NCBI RefSeq assembly: GCF_001729485.1
Contig: NZ_CP017157.1
Coordinates: 3,658,001 to 3,722,000 of the forward strand
DNA from: Streptomyces lydicus
GTDB lineage: Bacteria > Actinomycetota > Actinomycetes > Streptomycetales > Streptomycetaceae
Length of the DNA stretch: 64,000 nt
Reading direction: 5' to 3'
Shown here: positions 8,937-16,242 of the stretch, piece after piece
Position numbering within the stretch: position 1 is the stretch's first letter
Layout: every line of letters begins with the position of its first letter
Program-made: the position numbers and the translations under genes
Notes under the pieces: generated by a model
The model's input: the letters and a program-made list of their open reading frames with translations, nothing else
What the model was told of the DNA's origin: nothing
Database searches by the model: none

Positions 8937-11549
8937 TCAGGGCCGCCGCAGCGGCGGGAGGAAGGGCAGGTGCACGGGTGAGTCGTGCAGCGCGCTGCCC
9001 AGAGCGAGCAGGCATCCGGCGGTGCCGGTGCTCAGGTCCATGGAGAGCCGCATCATCTGCTCCCCGGCGAAGGCCAGATGGCCTCGGTAGGGAACGGCCC
9101 CCCAGGAGAGGGACTCGATCTGGCGGTGCAGGTCGGCGGCGTCGGTGCCCGGGCCGGTGGCGGTGGTGCGGCTCAGGTACAGCACCATGCCGGCCGCACC
9201 GCGGAACAGGCCGGGCTGGGCGTAGAACTTGGCCTGGGCGGCCTGGACGATCTCGTCCCGCGCCGCCGCGAACGCGTCGTCCGGCCGGTGGACGAGGTAG
9301 TCGTCGAGCACCATGCCGATGCCCACGCTGCCGGCGCCGAGATACGGCATGGTCCGCCAGCCCTCGTTGACCTGCAGGGTGCCGCCCGCGCTCCGTACGC
9401 ACCGGGCCAGGTCGCGGCGCAGCGCCTCGGCGGCCAGATCCAGCAGCGCGCCGTCGCCGGTGCGTTCGTACAGCCGCAGGAAGAGCAGCGCGGCTCCGCT
9501 GTCGCCGTGCAGCAGCCCGGCGCGGGACGGTGCCGTGGTCCCGTCGGCGGGGGCGGTGGGCGGTGCCGCGGAGCGGAGTCGGTGGGCGACCAGCTCCGCG
9601 CAGCGCAGCGCCTGGTCCCGGGCGGCGCTCTCCCCGGTGGACCCGGCCAGCGCGTCCAGCGCCAGTCCCACCCCGGCCAGTCCGCTGTGCAGGTCGGGTG
9701 CGATGTCCTGCCAGTCCTGCGCGGTGACGAGATCGACGAGATCCAGGGCCCGTTCGCGGTGCCCGAGCCGGTCGAGGACCCAGGCCACACCGGAGAGCCC
9801 GTCGTAGAAGCCCAACGGGCTGCCCGACGCGGGGGTCTTCGTCCGTTGCAGCAGCCATTCCTCGGCGTCCGGACATCGCTCGGCGCCGGTCGCGTCGAGC
9901 GCGTACAGGACGCCGGCCGCGCCATAGGCGAAGCAGGTCCCGCCGCCCGCCGTGGCGAACTGGGCGATGTCACCGGGGAAGAGCCGGTCCTCCCGCTCGG
10001 GGGTGGCCGAGGCGAGCACGGCCCGCACCGCGCTGTCCCTGCTCCGGGGCCAGTCGCCGAGCGCGACGGGTAAGTAGGCGTCGGTGGAGGGTGGTTGGGC
10101 GGACGCCGGCGGGTGCGGGACGGGGTGGCCGCGCAGGATCTCCGTGACCGCCGCGTCGAGGAATTCCCGTGGCACCGGGAACTGCTCAGCGGCGATCCGC
10201 GCCAGATGCCGGGCCTTGTGCCGGTCCACCGCGAACAGGCTGGTCAGCGGCAGGAACAGGGCCAGCCGCAGACAGGCCAGGGCGTAGCGGTCGACGTCCG
10301 CGCCGCGCCGGTCGGCGGGGGCGACGAAGCCGGGGTTGGCGATCACCTGCCGGCTGGCCGGGTCGTCGACGGAGGCGGCTTCGAAGTCCAGCAGCACCAC
10401 CGAGGACTCGTCCTCGGACAGCATGATGTTGAACAGATGCAGGTCGTTGAAGACCACGCCCCGCGCGTGGATCGCCTCGACGGCCTCCTCCACGAGCCGG
10501 TGGACGCGCAGCGCCCACTGCGTGTACTCGGCCAGCCGCTCCGCGGACGGATCGGCCTCGATCAGCGGATGGCGGTGCGCGAAGAAGCTGTTGAGCGGCC
10601 GGCCCTCGATGTACTCCAGCACCAGGAAGGTGTGCTCCCCGAGCGTGAACCAGTCCAGGACCTCGGGGGCGCAGCCCAGCCCGGACAGCCGCCGCAGGGC
10701 GTCCCGTTCACGCGCCAGCCGCGTCACGGCGTCCGCTCCGTCCGCGGCCAGGCCGGCGTGCGGACGCCCCTCCTTGAGCACCACCCGGCGCTCGGTCCGC
10801 AGGTCCCGGCCGACGTAGACACCGCCGCCGTTGGAGAAGTGCAGGGCCCGCTCTATCGCGTACGGCAGGTCGGAGACCGTGGTGGCGGAGCGGGCGTCCA
10901 GGTGGGGCTTGAGGAAGTCCGGGAGGTCGACCCACTCCGGGACCCGGAACGCGGGTTCCCGGCGGTCGGGGACCAGCCGTCCCCGGTCGTCCTCGATCGC
11001 GGGGCAGAGTTCGCCCTTGTCGTCGTAGCAGTGCCGCTCGGTGAAGCTGCCGTAGCGCACGTACACCGGGCCGGTGCCCCAGCGCAGATCGCTGAGGATG
11101 TACGGACCGGACTCGCCGGCCAGCAGGGCGTTCAGCTCCTCGGCGATGACGCGGCACTGTTCCGCGTCGGCCGGGTAGACGGTGACGAACTTCCCGCTGG
11201 CGCCCCGGTCGGTGTACTTGGCGTTGCGTATGTGCAGCAGATAGCGGCTCGGCATGCACTTGAACGCCACCGAGCGGGGGACGCAGTAGTCCCAGACCTT
11301 CTCCAGGATCCGCTCGGCATTGTCCAGGCAGGCGGAGACATGTATTTTCCAGCCCTGGCTGGGCAGTTCCCGGTCCAGTGGACGGAACGCCAGCCAGTCA
11401 CCCGACCGGTGGCGCTGCCAGCCGCCGGGCAACTCCCGGCGCAGTACGGGGTACAGGGCGCCGCGGCCCTCCTTGTCCGAGGGAAGGCGGTGCGGAGCGT
11501 CGTAGAACTGCCGGTCTGCGTCGCAGAAGACCGCGTACCCCTTGTTCAT
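8937..11549 (-). CDS. ramC: Class III lanthipeptide synthetase RamC/AmfT
   Basis: 870 residues with the three class III parts in order. A lyase-like N-terminal region covers about 1-215. A Ser/Thr-kinase-like domain covers about 220-480, with Lys259 in VVLKEG, catalytic Asp369 in VVFNDLHLFN and a metal-binding DFE at 388-390. A LanC-like cyclase covers about 530-870 (GLLHGDSGAALL, LHSGLAGVGLALD); no Cys-Cys-His zinc set is apparent, as expected for RamC. It phosphorylates and dehydrates Ser of RamS and cyclises them onto Cys. Codon 493 is TTA (10071-10073), implying bldA dependence. Start ATG 11547-11549 follows GAGGGAG. Confidence 0.97.
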   Translation of the reverse strand: MNKGYAVFCDADRQFYDAPHRLPSDKEGRGALYPVLRRELPGGWQRHRSGDWLAFRPLDRELPSQGWKIHVSACLDNAERILEKVWDYCVPRSVAFKCMPSRYLLHIRNAKYTDRGASGKFVTVYPADAEQCRVIAEELNALLAGESGPYILSDLRWGTGPVYVRYGSFTERHCYDDKGELCPAIEDDRGRLVPDRREPAFRVPEWVDLPDFLKPHLDARSATTVSDLPYAIERALHFSNGGGVYVGRDLRTERRVVLKEGRPHAGLAADGADAVTRLARERDALRRLSGLGCAPEVLDWFTLGEHTFLVLEYIEGRPLNSFFAHRHPLIEADPSAERLAEYTQWALRVHRLVEEAVEAIHARGVVFNDLHLFNIMLSEDESSVVLLDFEAASVDDPASRQVIANPGFVAPADRRGADVDRYALACLRLALFLPLTSLFAVDRHKARHLARIAAEQFPVPREFLDAAVTEILRGHPVPHPPASAQPPSTDAYLPVALGDWPRSRDSAVRAVLASATPEREDRLFPGDIAQFATAGGGTCFAYGAAGVLYALDATGAERCPDAEEWLLQRTKTPASGSPLGFYDGLSGVAWVLDRLGHRERALDLVDLVTAQDWQDIAPDLHSGLAGVGLALDALAGSTGESAARDQALRCAELVAHRLRSAAPPTAPADGTTAPSRAGLLHGDSGAALLFLRLYERTGDGALLDLAAEALRRDLARCVRSAGGTLQVNEGWRTMPYLGAGSVGIGMVLDDYLVHRPDDAFAAARDEIVQAAQAKFYAQPGLFRGAAGMVLYLSRTTATGPGTDAADLHRQIESLSWGAVPYRGHLAFAGEQMMRLSMDLSTGTAGCLLALGSALHDSPVHLPFLPPLRRP

Positions 11550-11660
11550 CGCACTCCCTCGGCCGGTGACGTGACCACGCTGTCACGGCGCGGAGGGGTG
11601 AAACAGTCATGGATGTCACGACGAGGTCGTGAAGAATGCACGTTTTATGTAAAGGGGCGG
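11550..11660 (-). promoter_or_regulatory. ramC: ramC upstream region with repeated CGTGACA elements
   Basis: Read on the ramC coding strand, CGTGACA occurs twice, at 11581-11587 and 11614-11620. The 33-bp period equals about three helical turns, and a GGTCACG element lies between the proximal copy and the start. RamR is known to bind repeated sites before ramC in S. coelicolor; whether these repeats are that site is inference. The more distal AT-rich tract (11636-11655) is unusual for this genome. Confidence 0.4.
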
Positions 11661-11727
11661 CGGGCTCGGAAGGGGCCGCCGCGGGGATGCGCCGCCGGTG
11701 CGCACCGCGGGCCGGGGCGGAGACGGC

Positions 11728-11759
11728 GATGGCCCGGCGGGAGGATCCGCCGGGCCATC
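11728..11759. terminator. Terminator between csbD-like gene and ramC promoter
   Basis: Perfect 13-bp inverted repeat (GATGGCCCGGCGG at 11728-11740, complement 11747-11759) with a 6-base loop. It lies 54 bp beyond the stop of the minus-strand CsbD-like gene and before the ramC promoter, and so insulates ramC from upstream transcription. Confidence 0.75.
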
Positions 11760-11812
11760 GCCTCAGTCTCTGCATGCACGGTCGCAGCTGCCGAAGTGGC
11801 TGCGGGGCGCCC

Positions 11813-11986
11813 TCATCGCTTCAGGGCGTCCTGGGCCTTGTGGCCGGCCTGCCGCATATCGCCCTTGGCGCGCTCCGCGCGTCCTTCGGCGGTCATCCGC
11901 TCGTTGCCCACCGCGCGCCCGAGGGTTTCCTTCACGGCGCCCTTGAGCTGGTCGGCCTTGGCGGACGTCTTCTTCTCGGCGGTCAT
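11813..11986 (-). CDS. CsbD-like small stress protein
   Basis: 57 residues, lysine- and alanine-rich, with the CsbD core (DQLKGAVKETLGRAVGNERM, then AKGDMRQAGHKAQDALK). CsbD proteins are abundant general-stress proteins of unknown activity, controlled by SigB in Bacillus. ATG 11984-11986 has a GGGAG site. A possible SigB-type promoter (GTTT-N15-GGGCAG on the minus strand, 12056 down to 12032) lies about 46 bp upstream. A same-length paralogue sits at 27771-27944. The gene precedes ramC on the same strand but is separated from it by a terminator. Confidence 0.9.
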   Translation of the reverse strand: MTAEKKTSAKADQLKGAVKETLGRAVGNERMTAEGRAERAKGDMRQAGHKAQDALKR

Positions 11987-12031
11987 GGTCGTGCTCCCTT
12001 GCTGTTGAGCCGTTCCTTGACAAAGATCCGC

Positions 12032-12056
12032 CTGCCCGGGGCGACACCGCACAAAC
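12032..12056 (-). promoter_or_regulatory. Possible SigB-type promoter of csbD-like gene
   Basis: On the minus strand GTTT (12056-12053) is followed after 15 bases by GGGCAG (12037-12032). This resembles the Streptomyces SigB consensus GTTT-N14-16-GGGTAT/C, with an imperfect -10. The stress-type gene downstream makes the reading plausible, but it is inference. Confidence 0.3.
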
Positions 12057-12171
12057 CCGCCCGCCGCCCGGCGCCCCGTCGGCGTCCTGCTGCCGTCCGG
12101 CACCCGCCGATGAGCCGGGGCCTGACGAATAACCAGATGCGGGCCACCGGGGATGCTGCCAGGCTGCGCCG

Positions 12172-12909
12172 GTGAATCGCGAACAGATGTCCCGCATCGC
12201 CCACTCCGGGCACCCGATCAAGGCTCCGCTCGACGACGCATCCGTGCGCCGGTTGCTGGAACGCGGCACACCGCGCGGCGACGAGCGGCTGCTCGACCTC
12301 GGCTGCGGCAGCGCCGAATGGCTGCTGCGCGCCTTGGCCACCGGCCCCCAACTGCACGCCGTGGGAGTGGACATCTCCGACGACGCGCTGACGCAGGCCC
12401 GGGAGGCGGCCGATCGCCGCGGCCTCGGGGAGCGCCTCGTCCTCCACCACGGAGCGGCCGCGGACTTCGTCTCCCCGGACCCGTTCGACCTGGTGCTCAG
12501 CGTCGGGGCCGCGCATGCCTTCGGCGGTCTGCTGCCCACGCTCGCCGCGGCCCGCGCGCACCTGGCGCCCGGCGGTCAGGTCCTGATCGGTGACGGGTTC
12601 TGGGAACACCCGCCGTCGCCGGAAGCCGTCGAGATGCTCGGGGACTTCACCGACCTGGCGAGCACCGTGGACCGCGTCGTCGCCGACGGCTGGACCCCCG
12701 TCCACGGGCACGTGAGCTCGCGACAGGAGCTGGACGCCTACGAATGGGCCTGCTGGGGGACCCTGGCCGCGTGGGGCCTGGACCGTCCCACCGACCCGGA
12801 CGGCCCACGGGCGCTGGCGATGGCCGCCACCCGGCGCTCCGAGTGGCTGCGGAGCTACCGCGACACCTGGGGTTTCGTCACCCTGCTCCTCCGCCGGACG
12901 GCCGACTGA
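12172..12909 (+). CDS. SAM-dependent class I methyltransferase
   Basis: 245 residues. SAM-binding motif I is LLDLGCGSAEWLLRAL and the acidic end of strand 2 is AVGVDISDDAL; DLVLSVGAAHAFGG and LAPGGQVLIGDGFWE are motifs IV and V. A Trp-rich C-terminus follows. It is a cytosolic small-molecule methyltransferase of the UbiE/type-11 group; the substrate cannot be read. Start GTG 12172 places motif I at the usual position, about residue 40. It is convergent with the downstream alcohol dehydrogenase gene, with a stem-loop between. Confidence 0.87.
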   Translation: MNREQMSRIAHSGHPIKAPLDDASVRRLLERGTPRGDERLLDLGCGSAEWLLRALATGPQLHAVGVDISDDALTQAREAADRRGLGERLVLHHGAAADFVSPDPFDLVLSVGAAHAFGGLLPTLAAARAHLAPGGQVLIGDGFWEHPPSPEAVEMLGDFTDLASTVDRVVADGWTPVHGHVSSRQELDAYEWACWGTLAAWGLDRPTDPDGPRALAMAATRRSEWLRSYRDTWGFVTLLLRRTAD

Positions 12910-12929
12910 CCGACCCCGCGGCACGCGCC

Positions 12930-12968
12930 CCGGGGAGTAGGGGCCGCCATCGATGCGGCCCTCCCCGG
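12930..12968. terminator. Bidirectional stem-loop between convergent genes
   Basis: Outer arms CCGGGGAG (12930-12937) and CTCCCCGG (12961-12968) enclose inner arms GGCCGC (12942-12947) and GCGGCC (12955-12960), with a 4-base bulge and a 7-base loop. The position between two converging genes suggests a shared terminator. Confidence 0.55.
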
Positions 12969-13027
12969 CGGCGCGGCAGTGGCGGCAGACCGCGGTCCGC
13001 ATGCCCGCCCCGCCGTCCGCGGGCACG

Positions 13028-14050
13028 TCAGCCCGTGGTGAGGACCATCCGGAAGCGGGCGGCGCCGGACAGCATCTTCCGGTACGCCTCGTCGGCCCGG
13101 TCGAGCGGCACGGTCTCGATCATCGGGCGGATCCCGTGCAGGGCACTGAACGCCATGGTCTCCTGCACGTCCTGCGCGGTGCCGGACGGATGGCCGCGGA
13201 CGACCTTGCCCTGCATGAGCAGCTGGGCGGGGCTGATCCCCAGGGGTGCGGTGTCCGCACCGACGACGATCAGCTCACCCCGCGGCGACAGCCCCTCCAC
13301 CGTGGAGGTGATGGCCTGCGAGTTGGCGGCGGTGGCCAGTACGGCCTTGGCGCCGCCGAGCGCCTGCAGGGCGTCCGCGACGGGGGTGCCGGCCGTGGTG
13401 TCGATGTAGTGGTGCGCGCCGAGTTGCCGGGCGAAGTCCGCCTTGTCGGCGCCGCGGGCGAGGGCCACGGTCTCGAAGCCCATGGCGGCCGCGTACTGCA
13501 CACCCAGGTGGCCGAGGCCGCCGATGCCGAGGACGGCGACCAGGTCGCCCGGTCGCGCGGAGCTGCGCCGCAGACCGTTGAACGTGGTCACGCCGGCGCA
13601 GGCCATCGGCCCCGCCTCGGTGGCCGGGACCGTGTCGGGGATGCGGGCCAGGGCGTCGGCCGGTGCGATCACCGTCTCGCCGAACCCGCCGTCGTACGCC
13701 CAGCCGGGGACCTTCAGGTTCTCGCACACGACGAAGTCGCCCCGGCGGCAGGGTGTGCAGGAGTGGCAGCTGCCGCCGAACCAGCCCACCACCACCCGGT
13801 CGCCCACCTGCCAGTCGCCCGGCGTCGCCGCGCCGATCTCGTCGATGCGGCCGGCGATCTCGTGCCCGGGGACCAGCGGGAACCGCACGCCCGGCAGCAC
13901 GGCCTCGACGAAGAGGGCGTCACTGTGGCAGATCCCGCACGCCTCCACCGCCAGCCGTACCTGACCGGCGCCCGGCCGCGGCACCTCCCGCTCGACGACC
14001 TCGAACGACCCGCCCGCGGCGGCGACCTGCGCGACTCGATAGGCGCTCAT
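13028..14050 (-). CDS. Zinc-dependent alcohol dehydrogenase (MDR family)
   Basis: 340 residues. Catalytic zinc ligands appear in CGICHSD (Cys/His) and GHE. Structural zinc cysteines are in CHSCTPCRRGDFVVCEN. The NAD(P)-binding Rossmann motif is VLGIGGLGHLGVQYA. This matches the microbial AdhP-type medium-chain alcohol dehydrogenases, which interconvert primary alcohols and aldehydes in the cytosol. Start ATG 14048-14050 follows AGAGG and gives a standard length. The 260-bp gap upstream to the VOC gene holds its promoter but nothing else recognised. Confidence 0.93.
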   Translation of the reverse strand: MSAYRVAQVAAAGGSFEVVEREVPRPGAGQVRLAVEACGICHSDALFVEAVLPGVRFPLVPGHEIAGRIDEIGAATPGDWQVGDRVVVGWFGGSCHSCTPCRRGDFVVCENLKVPGWAYDGGFGETVIAPADALARIPDTVPATEAGPMACAGVTTFNGLRRSSARPGDLVAVLGIGGLGHLGVQYAAAMGFETVALARGADKADFARQLGAHHYIDTTAGTPVADALQALGGAKAVLATAANSQAITSTVEGLSPRGELIVVGADTAPLGISPAQLLMQGKVVRGHPSGTAQDVQETMAFSALHGIRPMIETVPLDRADEAYRKMLSGAARFRMVLTTG

Positions 14051-14311
14051 CTGGACCTCTCCCGGGTGCACGACGATCCCCCGACCCAGCAGACCAGTTC
14101 CGGTCCGAGGACGCGCGCCGGGCGGGACGGACCGGCACCCGGCCGATGTCGTCCGCCCACCGCACGGGGGCGGACCCGGCCGGACCCTCCGGCACCGCGG
14201 CCCGCCCGCCCCGGCTCCGCCGACCGGGTGACAGGTGCCGGGGGCACGGGCGGTGCCGGAGGCCCGAACGGCGGCGGGCCGACCGCCGGCGGTGCGGCCG
14301 GCCCGTGGCCG

Positions 14312-14698
14312 TCACCGGTGCTCGGGGCCGGCCCAGGCGACGAGCTGGAGGATGACACCGTTCGGGTCGGTGACCTGGAAGAGGCGTTCGCCCCACGGCT
14401 CCTCACGCAGCGGCATGGTGATGGGGGCGCCCTCGCTGCTGAGCCGCTCGAACTCGGCGTCCAGATCGGCCACGGTGAACGCGATGATCACGCCGGCGGC
14501 ACGCTGGTCCCGGAAGCCTTCGGGCAGGACCTCGATGCCGCGCCGGAGAAAGATCACGTTGGGCGCGTCCTCGCGGGCCAGCGAGGCGAAGCCGTCGGCG
14601 GCCATGGCTTCTTGGAAGCCGAAGTGCTTGACCAGGAATGCGGCGGAGGCGGGAACGTCGTCAACGGTCAGGGAGAGGGCGCTGGAGGTGATGTTCAT
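14312..14698 (-). CDS. VOC family (glyoxalase/bleomycin-resistance-like) protein
   Basis: 128 residues with a single VOC fold: N-terminal beta-alpha-beta unit (LSLTVDDVPASAAFLVKHFGF) and C-terminal FQVTDPNGVILQLVAW. VOC proteins are metal-dependent lyases, dioxygenases or drug-binding proteins; the role here is unknown. It is divergently transcribed from a TetR regulator across a 102-bp region with a strong palindrome (14724-14756), so it is very probably that regulator's target. ATG 14696-14698 is preceded by an AGGAG site. Confidence 0.88.
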   Translation of the reverse strand: MNITSSALSLTVDDVPASAAFLVKHFGFQEAMAADGFASLAREDAPNVIFLRRGIEVLPEGFRDQRAAGVIIAFTVADLDAEFERLSSEGAPITMPLREEPWGERLFQVTDPNGVILQLVAWAGPEHR

Positions 14699-14723
14699 GA
14701 CCTGCTCCTGGGCTGGGGGATAT

Positions 14724-14756
14724 CTCTGTACGTCGTACATTGTACCGCGTATAGAG
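14724..14756. promoter_or_regulatory. Palindromic TetR-type operator
   Basis: Left arm CTCTGTACGTCGTACA (14724-14739), one central base, right arm TGTACCGCGTATAGAG (14741-14756); 13 of 16 positions are complementary. It is centred between the divergent VOC and TetR genes, where an autoregulated TetR operator is expected to overlap both promoters. Confidence 0.7.
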
Positions 14757-14800
14757 TTTTACGGGAGGGGGCGAGGAACTCAGCAGGAAGAATGGGGCCC

Positions 14801-15583
14801 ATGGCCAAGGAACACAGGGGCACGAGCGATCCGGCCCGCATCCTGGAACTGCTGTGGCGCGAACCCGGACACGGGGATTCCCGCCGCGGCCCGAAGCAGG
14901 GTCTGACGGTCGACGCCGTCGTCCGGGTCGCCGTCGAACTCGCCGACGCCGACGGCCTGGAGGCCCTGACCATGCGCGGCATCGCCCAGCGGTTGGGCGT
15001 GACGCCGATGACGCTCTACACCTACGTCCCGGGCAAGACGGAACTGCTCGACCTCATGCTGGACGCCGTGTACCTGCAGATGCCGCGCAGCGACCGATCG
15101 GCGGATCCGTGGCGCACGAGGGTGGCGGCGGTCGCGGACGAGAACCGCGCCCTGTACGACCGCCACCCCTGGGTGGCGACCGTGCTCACCGCGCGTCCGC
15201 CGCTGGGTCCCGGCCTCATGACCAAGTACGAACACGAACTGGCCGCCTTCGACGGCCTGGGGCTCGACGACGTGGAGAGGGACGCGGCGCTCACTCTCGT
15301 TCTGGACTTCGTCCAGTCCGTCGCCCGTGGAAACCTTGCCGCCCGGGCCGCCGCCCGCGACAGCGCGATGTCCGACCAGCAGTGGTGGGCCGCCAACGCA
15401 CCACTCCTGGCCAAGGTCTTCGATCCCGACCGGTTCCCCCTGGCTGCCCGTGTCGGAAGCGCCGCGGGCGCCGCTCACCAGGGCATGTACAGCCCTGACC
15501 ATGCCTTCGACTTCGGACTGCGGTGCATCCTGGACGGTCTCGCCCACCTGGCCGGTTGCGAGGATTCCGCGGACACCCCGTAG
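14801..15583 (+). CDS. TetR family transcriptional regulator (TetR class C-terminal domain)
   Basis: 260 residues. The HTH is at about residues 45-85 (LTMRGIAQRLGVTPMTLYTYVPGKTELLDLML). The rest is the helical ligand-binding domain of the tetracycline-repressor class. An N-terminal extension of about 35 residues precedes it. Of two near ATGs (14792, 14801) only 14801 has proper spacing to GGAAG (14786-14790). It is divergent from the VOC gene and probably represses both through the palindrome between them. The inducer is unknown. Confidence 0.92.
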   Translation: MAKEHRGTSDPARILELLWREPGHGDSRRGPKQGLTVDAVVRVAVELADADGLEALTMRGIAQRLGVTPMTLYTYVPGKTELLDLMLDAVYLQMPRSDRSADPWRTRVAAVADENRALYDRHPWVATVLTARPPLGPGLMTKYEHELAAFDGLGLDDVERDAALTLVLDFVQSVARGNLAARAAARDSAMSDQQWWAANAPLLAKVFDPDRFPLAARVGSAAGAAHQGMYSPDHAFDFGLRCILDGLAHLAGCEDSADTP

Positions 15584-15649
15584 CCGGTCACGCGTCCGCA
15601 GGTCACCGTCCGCCGAACCCCCGGGCCCTCGGCCGGGCCGGCGATCCGC

Positions 15650-16027
15650 TCAGCGGGTGGCCTCCACCAACTGCGCGTACTCCTTGCCGAGTTGCGACAT
15701 GGCGTGCGCGAACTCCTTCTGCGAGACGGCTTCCTGGAGGGTGCTGAGGACCGCCCGGACGCCCCGGGCGGCCTCCGGCTCGGTCAGCCCGGTGTGCACG
15801 CCCACCCTGCGGATCGACTCGGCGGGGCCGAAGATCTCCATCTCCCCCTGTCCGGCCTGGAGCGAGCCACGCAGCGGCTCGGGAAGTTCGAGGGCCAGAT
15901 CGCGGGCTTCGCCGCCGCTCAGACGGTGCCCGAGCGTGTCGAGGGTGGCACGGGTGAGATCGGCCGCTTCCTGTCGGGAGAGTCCCGAGCGCTCCGCCAC
16001 CGCGCGGAAGAACTCCTTGTCGTCCAT
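15650..16027 (-). CDS. DUF2267-type protein
   Basis: 125 residues, helical, acidic. The pattern (DLTRATLDTLGHRLSGGEARDLALELPEPLR) is the DUF2267 signature seen in many actinomycete stress-associated proteins; function is unknown. Start ATG 16025-16027 follows GAGGAGG. It is divergent from the chitinase gene, sharing a 215-bp upstream region containing two DasR-like boxes. These are nearer the chitinase and probably irrelevant to it. Confidence 0.85.
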   Translation of the reverse strand: MDDKEFFRAVAERSGLSRQEAADLTRATLDTLGHRLSGGEARDLALELPEPLRGSLQAGQGEMEIFGPAESIRRVGVHTGLTEPEAARGVRAVLSTLQEAVSQKEFAHAMSQLGKEYAQLVEATR

Positions 16028-16151
16028 GTGGGCCTCCTCTGCGGAATCGGGATGGGCGAGGGAGGCAACCTCACCCACCACCTTGCCACGCCCCCCTCCC
16101 GCGTGCGAGGCGCCGCGACGGCGGCCGCACCCGCTCCGCCTGCGGTTGTGC

Positions 16152-16222
16152 ACTGGTCCAGTCCAAAGTGTTGACGCGTACGCGACGAGCGATCAGGCTG
16201 TGGGTGATTGGTCTGGACCACT
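16152..16222 (+). promoter_or_regulatory. Chitinase promoter with two DasR-responsive-like elements
   Basis: Two boxes resemble the DasR consensus ACTGGTCTAGACCAGT: ACTGGTCCAGTCCAAA (16152-16167, left half good) and ATTGGTCTGGACCACT (16207-16222, near perfect). A TTGACG -35 (16171-16176) lies between them, with a weak -10 about 18 bases on. DasR, a GntR-family sensor of glucosamine-6-phosphate, is known to control Streptomyces chitinases through such boxes. Binding at these two is inferred from sequence alone. Confidence 0.75.
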
Positions 16223-16242
16223 TTCGCCCCGCGGGAGGGCAT

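Noticed and set aside
12953..15583. Long plus-strand frame covering the alcohol dehydrogenase and TetR genes
   Set aside because: Only its last 260 residues carry a domain (TetR). The upstream part is antisense to the dehydrogenase and VOC genes.
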